Origin: Cynocephalus volans
Taxonomy: Eukaryota > Chordata > Mammalia > Dermoptera > Cynocephalidae
DNA: 64,000 nt
Assembly (NCBI RefSeq): GCF_027409185.1
Contig: NC_084462.1
Span: 185,756,071 to 185,820,070 of the forward strand
Reading direction: 5' to 3'
Shown here: in pieces, positions 47,661-59,305 of the stretch
How positions within the stretch are numbered: position 1 is the first letter of the stretch
How the letters are laid out: each line of letters begins with the position of its first letter
The notes under the pieces: model-generated
Databases searched by the model: none
Seen by the model: the letters and a program-made list of their open reading frames with translations, nothing else
What the model was told of the DNA's origin: nothing
Position numbers and translations under genes: made by a program

Positions 47661-49911
47661 AGGTGGGCAGCCGAGTACCTGTGTGTGTTTCTTATCATAA
47701 CAACAACATCAAACACAACCTGGAGAAAGTGAGATTTAGGAAACCTTATTCAGTTTTTCCAATAACTGAGTTTATAATACAAGCAAGGCCCCTGTAACCT
47801 GGAGAGCGACAAGAACTTTCAGGGAGAGCAAGGTCAGCACATCAGCTGATCTGGGGCGGAGGCTGCTGGACGACACATCAACTAGCACCAGATGAAACTA
47901 GAAACATGCGCGGGGTCTGTTGCAGCTGAGTGTGGTGAACGAGTTACAGTGTGAAATGCTCAGGAGCCACAGTCCCGACAGGAAACTTGTCCTTCTGAAT
48001 CCCTTTCATCTAAGGTGGGGGCAGCCACAAAAAGCTCCTTTTCCCCAAGGTTTAGGCAGAAGCACTCTGGAAACAGAGCAAACCCACATTAGGAGATGAA
48101 AAAGGTATACTTAGGACAAATTGCTGCTTGTCAAGAGTGGATTTTGGCAGCAGTGATCAGCTCACCCCCCTGTGGATGGATGGCGGGTGTCCTCACAGGA
48201 AGAGGGCCAGGTGTCAGGTGGGTGGGATGTCAATCACCATGACCACAGGCACTCAGGGGAGGGGCTGGGCCAGCCTTGCTGGGAGGAGCTCTGGTCACTT
48301 GCATGGTCTGAGCTGAGGGAAGCCCTGAGATGCACACAGGGTTCTAGAAATAGTGGAGAAGAATCGGTTAAGTTATTTATAATAAAACTCTTATTCCTTG
48401 AACTTCTCACCCAGCAGAGGAATGGCTTTCATTTAGAATTCAAACTGTTAACTAATGGAGGAAATTCTAGCACAAGTAATTACATTAATTACTGAGAGAT
48501 TATTTCTGGAAAGGCAGAGTTCCCAGCGAGGACTAAAGTTTCAGAGTTTGTGGACCCCGAGGCATGAGGACAGGTCCGATTGCATTTGACATCTCTGGAT
48601 GCTAATTGTCGCACTAGGAGCAGTGCGTAGAATTGTGTGTGTAGACCGTGGGTTGTAACAAGCTAACGGGAGGATGCAACTTGCAAAGACCTGGAGGCCT
48701 CCAGGACATTCCACATGTTCAGTTTGTGATGAATAACGCGAGACACGTGGGTGGTGGTGGGATTTCTCAAGAAGTGTCTCCTGTGCCAGCTGCTAAGAAA
48801 ACCAGTCGGGAGGTGTCCAGGTGTGAGGCAGTCGAGGTGGTAGAAACCCTTTAGGTCGCTCTGAGCCACACGGGCTGTGTGATCCTGGTGTCTCACCCAA
48901 CATCCTTTTTATCTTCCAAAGACTTTGGGCTGTGAGGAGCTCACACACAGGTCAGGGTTTTACTCTGTGAGGAGGAGACGAACAGGAAGACATGCGCTGA
49001 GAACACAGTGAACCATTTCCAGGTTCTTATTAGTTACACAGACAGGAGTGTCTCTTGTCAATTTGATGATTGCAATTTTTGTGGTTAGAGCATTAAGAGG
49101 ACAGCCAAGTTAAATGATAACTTCAGAGGACAAAAGTATAAAGAAATGGCAGAAATCATTGTTTCTAGACTTGTGTGCTGCACTCAATACTCTTCAATTA
49201 TTTCTCTATCTGTATTCAAATTTAAAATAAGAACACTTGCATCGTTTCTGCTAATTGTTACTTGTTATTTCCCCATATATGATTTCAGCTGTGATTGCTC
49301 CCTTTTTCCTAATGTAGGAATTTCCATTAATAACTCTTATTTTACCTGAATATTTGGGCTCTGTTCCCTGGGGACATTGGAGATTTGTTGGTGCCCAGGC
49401 CATCCAGCCTACTTGCTGGTCACTCTGTGACCTCAGCCACACAGGAGTTTGTCCATGACAGAGCTGGACCCCTGGCAGGACCATCTAGACATTCTCTACC
49501 ATCAGGCATGTGGGTTGTGAGAGGAGCCCAGTGGGCAGCAGATGGCTGTGTTCCCACATGACCCATCCTGCCCTGCAGTGGTGCCTGCGTGGCCTGGAAT
49601 CATGTGTGTGTGTGACCCAGGGGCTCATCGGGACATCTGAGGCAGCTCAGGTCCCCTGAGTGTAACTTGCCATGGGGTGTCCACAGACAGATGGACACAT
49701 GAGACAGATGTTAGGAGGTGAGGTGGGTTTGTGCTCTGATGGTCAGGCTTTGCTGAGTCTCCATCCTGCTCCTGCCTCAGAGCTGGGAAGAGTGACCTTG
49801 GCTTAGACTCCATGGACCTCAGTGTCTAGGACAGATTATTTTGAATTTAGGGTCTGGAGTCTGTGCTGGGTGGGTCCTGAGTGCCTCCTGCAGCCCATCT
49901 CTCGCCCTGCA
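47661..49911. other. Non-genic interval
   Basis: No gene recognised in 2.2 kb. The frames at 48172-48495 (107 codons) and 48663-48896 lack a signature. Composition is more GC-rich than the L1-dense parts, and no repeat could be named. Confidence 0.45.
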
Positions 49912-49913
49912 GG

Positions 49914-49990
49914 GGAGTTTTATGTCTGGGCTCAAGGTGTGTTCTCCCAGCGTCTCTAGCTCAGTATTAAATGGCTGTACCTGGGATTCA
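49914..49990 (-). pseudogene. IGHV: V8: relic of an IGHV 3' end with decayed RSS
   Basis: The minus strand has GCCATTTAATACTGAGCTAG (compare GCCGTGTATTACTGTGCGAG), a degenerate heptamer CGCTGGG (49946-49952), 23 bases, and a weak nonamer TAAAACTCC (49914-49922). The 3' flank, with CCCTGCAGGG and CTGCAGGAGG, also looks like an IGHV flank. No upstream V exon follows: sequence beyond 49990 is unrelated. The core Cys codon is lost (TGA). Confidence 0.6.
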
Positions 49991-52959
49991 AGAAGCTCCT
50001 TCAATAACACCATATGATTTTAACATAATCACTTGATAGTGAATTTGACTTTCTAAACCCAGTCAACTCTGAAAGAAGACCTTAGACAAGATTTTATAAA
50101 AACACCAGGCAGCCCCTTCACTGAAGTGGACACAGAAGATACACACAGTGATTCCAGAAACTGGTGGTCCTGGGGAGGGTCTTTTACCTCCTTCAAGCTC
50201 TTCTCATAAAAGTTCACATCATAGAATATCTGTAAGTATAGAAACATGAGGCCCAACATCCAGCCCATGTGCACTCTTGCAAACACAGTCTCACATGCTG
50301 CGGATAGTTATCTTCATAATGGGTGGAACACCTGTCCTTTCTTCCTGTACCTAGCACATGGGTAGTGCTCCCCACAATGACTCTGGCCCTGGGTGCGTGT
50401 CTTGCTTTGTCAAACAGAACCAAAGCAACAGGACTCAAGTGGAGACTTGGGAAGGGCCTACACAGTTGGTTTGCCTGTTTCCCCAGTGCCCGGAACCCCT
50501 GCAGATGCCCATGAGAAGGTTCCAGGCTCACTGAGCAGAGGATCACACACAAGGAGCCAAGCCCAGTCAGTGCACCATCAATTAACACCCTCGATGTGTG
50601 GAAAGGGTTCACCAGACCCACACGCCTGTAGTCCCCTGACTCAAGAACACAGTCAGGACCCGAGGACAAAGCCACAGAGGGGGTTCAATGGTTCATCTCC
50701 CCAGGAGGAGGAGCAGAAGCAGGAGTTGACCTAGAAACAGGGGACATGGAAAAGTGGGCTTGGGGGCCAGGGCCCCTGTGGGCCAGTGTCTGCGATGGGA
50801 ATCTGCCCCTACATCTTTCTGTTGGAGACGTCTCTCGTGGGGATCGTGTCCATGTCTTTTCTGCACAGACGGGCTCACAGGCTGCTGAATTGTGTTTGTG
50901 GTTCTCAAGTCTCAGGCAGGAAAGAACGTCACTTAACAACAGCAGTTTAGGAGACACATCAGCTTCCTGGCCCAGTTACAGTAACTCTAGGCTTCCGACT
51001 TCAGCTCGGTGCTTGCATGGGATGGGTGTCCCCGTGAGTCTCACCCTGGAGTTATCACAGGCTGACGCTGCCTGAGAGAGCGGCGCTGAGGTTCTTTAAT
51101 AGTTGCAGCTCTCAGAGTCTTCTAATCACCCACTGTTTACAATTGTTTCTCGCGTGTTGTCTTTGGGCTCCCCTAAGCTCTCCTACTCAGAATCTGAGCA
51201 TTGGCAACTTTCAGATTTAATCCACTCTTACTTTTCTGGTCTAGGGGTAAAGAGTGGGGTATGAGAATGTTACATATGTTTATGAAATTGATTACTAATG
51301 TCCTCATGTCTCCACGATGTTCCTTTCACAAGGGCCCTTCCTGTCACGACTCATTTTCCTCCGCCCTCTACTCAAGTTGCTAAAGCATCTTCCTCTGTTC
51401 CTTGAATCTCACCTCCTCTGAGTGTTTTCAACTCTTTAGGTGACACAGAATCACTGCATATGGATCTAGAGTGGGAATAAGTCTCTTCTCTCTCTCACAG
51501 TAAGGTTTGAAAATGTTACCGGGAAGGAGAATCTTCCTGGTGAAGGCTGTGGCTGCACATCTCAGGGATTAGTCCTGCACGTGACAGATGCACGAGGGGA
51601 CCTATCTCAGTCCTCAACCTGGGAACCTGGAGATTCCTGGATGGAAAGGCCACAGTGATGTGTGGTGTGCAAATCCCAGGAGCTCTCACCCTCACATACT
51701 CCACAACTGTCCCCATCCATTTATAGAAATTTTATGGAAATCTTTTTACCAGATTGGACCTGTGGCAGCTTCAGATTTAGGCTAAAAGGTCTCACCTGTC
51801 ATTCTGGATGTACCTGTCTCTCCAGTTTTTAGGGCACCAGTTTTATCTGCAATTTCAGTGCTATGATGGGCCCATGACCAGCACTGATGTTCAGTTTGTC
51901 TAGATTGCTCTTGTTCTTAGAATAAGGGTAACAATTTCCAAGCTTTCTGAATGTTTGAGAAGAAACCAGAAGCACCTTTAGAGGTTGACTTTGACCAGCT
52001 ACTCGGAGGAGTATTCTGATTTCACCAAGTGTAAGTGACACCTGGGCAGACATAATTAGATATGGAACAAACCAAAAGATGGGAAGACGCGCATGCACAA
52101 CAAATGGACTTTTCACTTTTACTTCCCAGCCACGGAGTTAAGCTTCATTTCCCAGGGGCCCTGCAGCTGGAGTTGGAAATGTGAGGTGAAGTTCTGGATG
52201 ACGGACAGAGGGAGGAGTTGTGATGATAGTCATTCCACTGTCCCACCATCTGGCCCTGTTATCAAGGTCACGTCTAGGGGAAGTATTGTGATCATGCAGG
52301 ATCCTCGGTCCAGTTCTCATCATTAACGATTTCTGCATTTCCTAGTGAGACATGAGGACATGAATTCACAGTGGTCACGGTGTGTCTTCAGGAACGGGTC
52401 AATGAAAACCAGGTCACATGCCCTCCACAAGAAAAACAACACACAATCTAGATAAAAATGTCAAAATCTACATTTGAAGACTCTTGAATTTGGCAAAAGG
52501 CACACAAGGGAAGGGGCACATGTGTGAGAAGCCCTGAGCCTCAGGAGAGGCCGTCACTGTCTGAAGTTCTAGTGGAGGCTGCTGTCATCTCCACCAAGCA
52601 CATACTCATGACTCACCAGACAGAATCCTAGTGAACAACCTGCTTCTGGATGAAAGGCCTCGGGACACAGAAAGTAAAAACTTTGACAGACATCTAGATT
52701 CTGTGAACTTTGGATGAATTAACCAAGACATGGACAGATCTATCAAGGGTGGAACTGTTAACATCAAGGTACTTAAGTATAACCTCTGACAGGTCATGAG
52801 CTGGTCACTAATTATGCTTATTCTCAGGTAACCACACTAAATAAGAAAATATAGAAGATGCAGTACAAGAACATAAAAATAATAAAAAATAAAATGTAAG
52901 AAATGAGCAAAAACTTCATAAGCAAAACAAGTTTTTCCAATATTTTAACCATACATATT
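49991..52959. other. Non-genic interval, 3 kb
   Basis: No gene or named repeat recognised. The longest frame (50214-50675, minus, 153 codons) has no domain, no partner exon and overlapping antisense frames. Confidence 0.45.
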
Positions 52960-54764
52960 TCCATATTTTGAATATTTATGATTATTAGCATATTCATCAT
53001 TCCAAATCATAATCTCTGCCCATGTCCACAAGCTGACCTGTTACTTCCAACCACCCTCCCTCCTGACCCCCATCGTGAGTATCCATAGCCCTGTTCTGTC
53101 CTTGAGAAAGTTCAACATAGTGTTGTGGCATTGAATTATTCCGTCTTTCTCTCTCTCTTTCTTTCTCCCTTCCTTCCTTCCTTCCTTCCTTCCTTCCTTC
53201 CTTCCTTCCTTCCTTCCTTCCTTCCTTCCTTCCTTCCTTCCTTCCTTCCTTCCTTCCCTCCCTCCCTCCCTCCCTCCCTCCCTCCCTCCCTCCTTCCTTC
53301 CTTCCTTCCTTCCTTCCTTCCTTCCTTCCTTCCTTCCTTCCTAGCACACAGTTATGAGTGAGAATGTGCTATTACTGTTACTTTCTCTGGCTTTATTTAC
53401 TTAACATAATTTTCTCCAGGTTCATCCATGTTGCTGCAAATGGAAAAATTTCCTTATTTTTAATGGCTGAGTAGTATTCCATTGTGCACATATACCACAC
53501 TTTCCTTATCCAGTCATTTGTCAATGGAAATTTACGTTGACACCACCTCTAGGCTATTGTAAATAGAGCTGTGATGAGCATGGGAGTGCAGGTGTCCCTT
53601 GGACACGATGACTTCCCTTCCTCTGGATATACACCCAGCAGTGGGTTGCTGGATCATATGGTAGTGACATCAGTAGTTCTCTGAGGCATCCTCATACTGT
53701 TTTCCATAATGGCTGTGCTAACTTACAGTCCCAACCACAGTTTAGGAGAATTCGCCTTTCCCTGCGTCCTCACCTCACCCGTGTTTGCTGTTCTCGGTCT
53801 TGTTAACAATGGCCAGAATGACTTGGGTGGGATTATATCTCGATGTGGTTTTGATTTGCATTTCTCAGATGACTAGTGATGCTGAATATTTTTTCATGTA
53901 CCTGTTGGCCATTTGTATACCTTCCTTTGAAAAATATTTATTAATTTCATTTGCTAATTTTTTAATAAGATGATGATGATGATGACGACGATTATTATTT
54001 TATTTATTTATTTCTTTATTTTAATGTATAGCTGTTTATTTGTATATTCTGGATATTATTGCCGTATTGGGTGTATCATTTACAAATATTTTATCCCATT
54101 CAAGAGGTTGTCTTTTCACTCTTTGGATTATTTCCTTTGCTGTACAGAAGTTGTGATATAATACCATTTCTTTAAGTTTTCTTTTGTTGCTTCTGCTTTT
54201 GGGGTAGGATTCATAAAGTCTTTGACCTGTCCTATTACCTGGACTGTTTCCCCTGTATTTTCCTTTAATAATTTTATGGTTTCAGGTTTTATAATTAAGA
54301 TTAATCCGTTTTGTATTGGTATTGGTATATGGTGAGAGGTACAGGTCCAATTTCATTTTACTGCATTTGGAAATGTCCATTCTTCCCCCCAAAATCTACA
54401 GATTCAATATAATTCCCATCAAAGTATCAATGGGATTCTTCACAGAAATACAGAAAGCAACCGAAACGTTCATATGGAATAACAAACGACACCAGATATC
54501 CAAAGCAATCCTAAGAAGAAAAAAAAAAAAAAACATAAAGCTGGAGGCATAACACTATCTGATTTCAAATTATAATGCAAAGCTATTGCAACCACAATGG
54601 TGTTGTACTGGCATAAATAGAGACACTCAGATCAGTGGAACAGAAGAGAAAACCCGGGAATCAACCACATACTTACAGCCAACTGATCTTTGACAAATGC
54701 AGCCAGAACGTACATTGGGGAAAAGACTGACTCTTCAGTAGATCGTGCTGGAAAACTGGACACT
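52960..54764. mobile_element. L1 LINE with 5' inversion abutting V9
   Basis: 52960-54394 is L1 3'UTR and late ORF2 on the minus strand. 54395-54764 is an ORF2 segment on the plus strand (CAGATTCAATATAATTCCCA onward, with an internal poly-A at 54521-54534). The plus part ends directly at the V9 heptamer. The (CCTT)n array 53139-53342 lies within the 3'UTR. Confidence 0.8.
53139..53342. repeat. (CCTT/CCCT)n array in an L1 3'UTR
   Basis: About 200 pyrimidine-only bases, in CTTT, CCTT and CCCT blocks with a symmetric CCTT-CCCT-CCTT arrangement. Confidence 0.93.
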
Positions 54765-54771
54765 CACTGTG
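54765..54771 (-). promoter_or_regulatory. V9 orphan RSS heptamer
   Basis: Heptamer CACAGTG is intact next to the V9 coding end, but L1 sequence begins at the next base. The positions 23 bases away (54733-54741) show no nonamer. Confidence 0.85.
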
Positions 54772-55211
54772 TCTCCTGCACAGTCGTTCATGGCTGTGTC
54801 CTCAGTGGTCACGGAGCTCAGCTGCAATGAGAACTGGTTCTCGGCCCCTCAGCAGTGATGGAGATGTGGCCCTGAGTCAAGGGGCCATAGTTTGTCCTCC
54901 ATGATGATCCGCTGTAGTGACCATATCCAAGCCATTGACGCCCCTTCCCCAGAGGCTGGCAGATCCAGCTCCAACCACAACCCCTGGAGACGGAGTAACC
55001 AGAGACGGTGCAGGTGAGGGAGAGGGTCTGCGATGGCTTCGCCAGTCCTGGGTGTGACTCCTGTGGCTGCACCTAGGACAGGACACCTGGAAAAAGAGGG
55101 AAAATCCTCGTGAGTGTCACACAGCACACTCCTCCTATCACATTTCTGAAACCCTTGATGCTCACACGGGGAAGCTGTCAGCAGACAAAGGAAAAAGGGT
55201 AAAATGTTCAT
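54772..55211 (-). pseudogene. IGHV: V9: IGHV4-like pseudogene with L1-replaced RSS
   Basis: Leader exon 55166-55211 (ATG 55209-55211; MNILPFFLCLLTASP; donor GTGAGC) and V exon 54772-55086 (acceptor intact). The splice junction is in frame (VLS), but the first mature codon is TAG where V1 and V10 have CAG. FR1 to CDR2 are readable ([28 protein letters not shown]). The stretch [18 protein letters not shown], unusual for IGHV4, follows. FR3 has a one-base deletion, and YYC is changed to NDC. The RSS keeps only its heptamer. Additional cysteines lie in CDR1 and FR2. The octamer position (about 55331) is degenerate. Confidence 0.9.
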
Positions 55212-55457
55212 CTTCTTGGGAGACAGAACAATGTCTTTCACAGAGAAACTACACAGGATGATGAGAGATTGAGGGAGAAATCTGACAATCCCCAGCATTG
55301 TCACCCTGATATAAGCAGAGCTTGGGGGAAGTTCGCATGTGCCAGGAGCCCTCAACACCCAAGAATGAGGAAGTGCAGTGACCCTGTGCATCCAAGCCGC
55401 TTCCCAGAGCTGGGCTCAGGCACCAGAGGATGCACACTGTCCTCATCTAAATCTTCT

Positions 55458-56090
55458 GCATGCTCCTGAGCATGCGGCTGTCATCCCTGAGCATGCAGCT
55501 GTCATCTCTGAGCATGCAGCTGTCTTCCCTGAGCATGCAGCTGTCATCCCTGAGCATGCAGGTCTGTCATGCCTGTGTATGCAGCTGTCATCCCTGAGCT
55601 TGCAGCTGTCATCCCTGAGCATGCGGCTGTCATCCCTGAGTATGCAGCTGTCATCCCTGAGTATGCAGCTGTCATCCCTGAGCATGCAGCTGTCATCCCT
55701 GAGCATGCAGCTGTCATCCCTGAGCATGCAGCTGTAATCCCTGAGCATGCAGCTGTCATTCCTGATCATGCAGCTGTCAACCCTGAGCATGCAGGCTGTC
55801 TTCCCTGAGCATGCAGGGCTGTCATCCCTGTGTATGCAAGCTGTCATCCCTGAGCATGCAGGGCTGTCATCACTGAGCATGCAGGCTGTCATCCCTGTGC
55901 ATGCAGGCTGTCTTCCCTGAGCATGCAGGCTGTCATCCCTGAGCATGCAGCTGTCATCCCTGAGCATGCAGGCTCTCATCCCTGTGCATGCCGGCTGTCT
56001 TCCCTGAGCATGCAGGCTGTCATCCCTGAGCATGCAGGCTGTCATCCCTGAGCATGCAGCTGTCATCCCTGAGTATGCAGCTATCATCAC
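55458..56090. repeat. 21-23-bp minisatellite, about 30 units
   Basis: The unit is GCATGCAGCTGTCATCCCTGA. The left part (to about 55780) is mostly 21-mers. The right part has 22- and 23-mers with one or two extra G before CTGTC. Because 21 is a multiple of three, long open frames appear on both strands (for example 55443-56090 minus); these are not genes. Each canonical unit carries the palindromes GCATGC and CAGCTG. It lies 0.25-0.9 kb upstream of V9. Confidence 0.97.
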
Positions 56091-57089
56091 AACCTTGACA
56101 CAGGGACACAGATCAGATAAACACGTGGCTTGCTGGATGCAGAGGACAGAAGAGTGGGAGGGGCTAAGTAATGCTTGTGCCGAAGTGCATGGGCTGGAGA
56201 CATCCCACTGCTCTTGTATCCACCTGAGGACACTCCATCATAAAGTGCCCGGTAGTCGCTCTTCTCTGGGAGGGAGGCTTGGGGAAAATTGAAGTGTGTC
56301 CCCCCTTTTTTGACAACAGGGTTCTCAGCCTTTGAGACCTTGTCCACCTCTGACCTGTTGAGGCAGCCCTGATCTCCCCCTCCCCATCAACCCCCACCAT
56401 TTTATTCTTTTCTCATATCTTTTCCATTTTATAATTTCTCTTTCTGCACCTCCATGGTAGATTTGAATAACAATACCATTCTTGCTCACAACGATTTATA
56501 TATTGTGATTTATTTCCTTTGCTTTATCATCCTTTAATAGGAAAAAGAAATAGTTTAAGGTTAAAACAGTCATTTTCAGTCATACTCAGTGTCCTGCCAT
56601 GCTTTCAGCAGGTGTAAGTTCACCTTTCCCAGCACGCTACAAACACACACTCACACACACACAGTCTTTGAAGCACAGATCAGTCATGATCCCTGTGCAC
56701 ACCTCTCAGGATGCAGCCTGGACCCTTGACTGTGCTCTGCACCCATATTCATTCTCAGAGTCTGTTTTGTGAATCCCCTTTAGCTGCACCTGCAGATCCG
56801 GAGGTGAGCCAGGTCTCCACACAGGTGCAGCAGTTTCCTCCCACCTGCTCCCCTCCCTGCTGCTCCCTCTTTTCTGTTCTTCCTGGGTGTTTCTCTTCCT
56901 GTCTTTATTCCATAAAGGCAGACTTTTCACTGTTATTGCTGCTTGAATGCAGCAGAGATGGAGCATTCCAGAGATTCTCACACCATCAGAAGATAGCTGG
57001 GGAGGAAAGGGGGCCACCTGGTTTTTATCATGTATTGGTGTCATGTGGGCAGAACTGAAGCATCTCTGACCACAGGGACTTCAGCCATC
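56091..57089. other. Non-genic interval
   Basis: No gene or named repeat recognised. Two overlapping antisense frames (56706-57044 and 56711-57058) show no signature. Confidence 0.45.
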
Positions 57090-57970
57090 ATGGTTCTGTC
57101 CAGAAAATGATTTATATCGAGATCTTACACCCATCAACAAAAGGATTAAAATCTCAATTAAAAATGGGCAACTGATAGAATCCACATTTCTTGAAATAAG
57201 GCAAATAGCTGAAGAGCAAATTAAGAGATCATCAACGTCATTAGTTATCAGGAAAATGCAAATATAAACACTTGGGTTTACTTCAGAGTCACGAAGATGG
57301 CTGTATGTTTTTAAAGGAAACATTGTCCTCATGGATGTGTATACACTGGAAAGCTTCCATAGTGTTGGGGTTTAGGGAAAAAGCTCAAGTGCTGTGGTAA
57401 TGATTTGGGCAGTTAGATAAAACGTTGAATGCAGGACAACCCTATGACCCAGTAACTCCACCCCTAGGTATTTGCCCAGCAGAGCTGAAAAGAGGTGTCC
57501 AAACCCAAATGTGCACAAATCTTCACAGCAGCTCTATTCATGGTGCCAAAAAGTGGACAACTCAAATGTTCGTTGACTGATGAATTGATAAACAATTGTG
57601 GCAGATTGATACAATTGGAAACTATTCACCTACCAAAAATGAAGTTATTTACACATGCCACAAAATGAATGAACTTTGGAAATATTACACCACACAACAG
57701 AAGCAGACACAAAAGGCCACATGTTACATAATCCCATTCATACAACACATCGAGAACAGGCGTGTCCATAGATACAGAAAACACATTAGCTGTCCTCAGG
57801 GGCTTGGAGAGGGTGGGATGAGCAGTGACTGCTTGTAGGGGGTGAGGTTTCCTTTCAGGTGATGAAAATGTTCTGTAACTACACAGTGGTGACAGCTGAC
57901 AAACCTTGTGAAAATATGAAGTGCCACTAACCAGTATCAAATGGTTAAAATGGTGAACATGATGTCATGT
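57090..57970 (+). mobile_element. Old L1M-type LINE, ORF2 end and 3'UTR
   Basis: Reads as the late ORF2 block on the plus strand (CCTATGACCCAGTAACTCCA and CACAGCAGCTCTATTCATGG), followed by a 3'UTR with GGTGATGAAAATGTTCTGTA. Diverged and frameshifted. Confidence 0.75.
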
Positions 57971-58256
57971 AAATTGTAGCATCATACCAAAAAACAGCAC
58001 ATTAAACTTATTTTTTGTTTTACATTAATCGTTTTAAGGTAAGAGAAACCACATTTTAAGGGAACACATAAAGCAAATAAAGGAAAACAAAAACAAGAGT
58101 TCCTGAGTATGACTTTTACTGAACAGAGACAGGAAACACCAAGGACTGAAAGGAAACCCTGGGTGTCCTGTGCACCTGCTCCTGAGTGGAAATTCTCCAT
58201 GTAGTGTGTTCTGGGTTCGCTCAACCACCAAGTCCCCTCCTGTCTTCCTGTGAAGA
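57971..58256. other. 3' flank of V10
   Basis: The V10 frame runs into this region by chance on the minus strand. No separate gene recognised. Confidence 0.5.
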
Positions 58257-58295
58257 GGTTTGTGTCTGGGCTCACGGTGACTTCCCCTCACTGTG
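58257..58295 (-). promoter_or_regulatory. V10 recombination signal sequence (23-RSS)
   Basis: Heptamer CACAGTG (58289-58295), 23-bp spacer and nonamer ACACAAACC (58257-58265) on the minus strand. All canonical. Confidence 0.95.
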
Positions 58296-58734
58296 TCTCT
58301 CGCACAGTAATACACGACCGTGTCCTCGACTATCAGGCTGTCCAATGTTAAATAAGCTTGGCTCTTGGAGGTGTCCCTGGTGATGGTGACTCGGGATTTA
58401 AGATCTGTATTATAATATGTGCTTCCACCACTCCATATCGCACCGACCCACTCCAGCCCCTTTCCTGGAGGCTGGCGGATCCAGTGCACACCATAGCCGG
58501 TTAAAGAGAATCCAGAGACAGAGCAGGTGAGAGACAGGGTCTGTGAGGGTTTCACCAGGCCAGGACCTGACTCCTGCAGCTGCACCTGGGACAGGACACC
58601 TGGGGACAAGAAGCATCACCATCAGTCAAACATGCATGAAACCACCACATTCCCAGGTTCCATTTCCTGAAGTCCCCGAAACACTCACAGCAGGGAGCAG
58701 CCACCAGGCAGAGAAGCAGCCCCAGGACATCCAT
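58296..58734 (-). CDS. IGHV: V10: clan II (IGHV4/IGHV2-like) variable gene, apparently functional
   Basis: Leader exon 58689-58734 (ATG 58732-58734; [15 protein letters not shown]; donor GTGAGT), an 89-bp intron and V exon 58296-58599. Splicing gives C-VLS and then mature [22 protein letters not shown]. Core residues are intact: [30 protein letters not shown] and YYCAR. CDR1 (GFSLTGYG) and CDR2 (IWSGGST) are short and resemble the mouse VH2/Q52 and bovine IGHV4 style, whereas the frame is IGHV4-like, so the subgroup is uncertain. The RSS is perfect. The promoter has a one-off octamer ATGCAAAG (58816-58823) only 82 bp upstream of the ATG. Confidence 0.94.
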
Positions 58735-58815
58735 GCTCTGATGAAGGGCTCCTGGTGGAAGGAGACTGGGGCTGCTCAGCCCAGGGCTGGCCTTTCAGCC
58801 TGACACTGGGGTCTG

Positions 58816-58823
58816 CTTTGCAT
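58816..58823 (-). promoter_or_regulatory. V10 octamer variant ATGCAAAG
   Basis: Seven of eight bases match ATGCAAAT, at a plausible distance from the V10 ATG. A weaker Oct site is possible. Confidence 0.6.
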
Positions 58824-59268
58824 GAGGAGGCCCCTGAGGATATAAGTGTGGGAGCAGAGGGGACGGTCTCTGTCTGTCCTTGTCTGGGCAGAGCGTCTTA
58901 CCTTGTGCTGCTGAGAGGAACTGGGGAGACAGAACCTCAGAGACTCTTCTCTGCATCACTGCCTGGTCTTCCTGTTTCCAGACAAATATGAAGAGAAGGG
59001 GGGATGGAAGGTGGAGGGTTCGACAGTACAGAACATGAAGAAACATTTGAATTAAAGAGATTCTAGGTTCAAGGAGAAGTCCATGACCCTTTGATCCTCA
59101 TGTGCTCCATTGACCATGTCTGTTGTTTGATGCTGTCTCTCAGCTGGTGGCCTCAGTCTCTCTGCACACAAACCTGTTATGTGTGACTTCAAGTGAGACA
59201 GTTGGAATTTTTTAGACTCTTTTAGTTGACTCTTTCCAGAAGATGTAGACTTTCCTATGACACTCAGA

Positions 59269-59305
<37 letters not shown>

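Noticed and set aside
50214-50675. 153-codon minus-strand frame as a host gene
   Set aside because: No recognisable domain, splice partner or promoter; antisense frames of similar length overlap it.
55443-56090. 215-codon open frame on the minus strand and 119-codon frame on the plus strand
   Set aside because: Both arise from translation of the 21-bp minisatellite; there is no leader, domain or partner exon.
55458-56090. Possible CRISPR array or immunoglobulin switch region
   Set aside because: Units are directly tandem without unique spacers, so it is not CRISPR. It is upstream of a V pseudogene, short and only partly AGCT-bearing, so a class-switch region is not supported.
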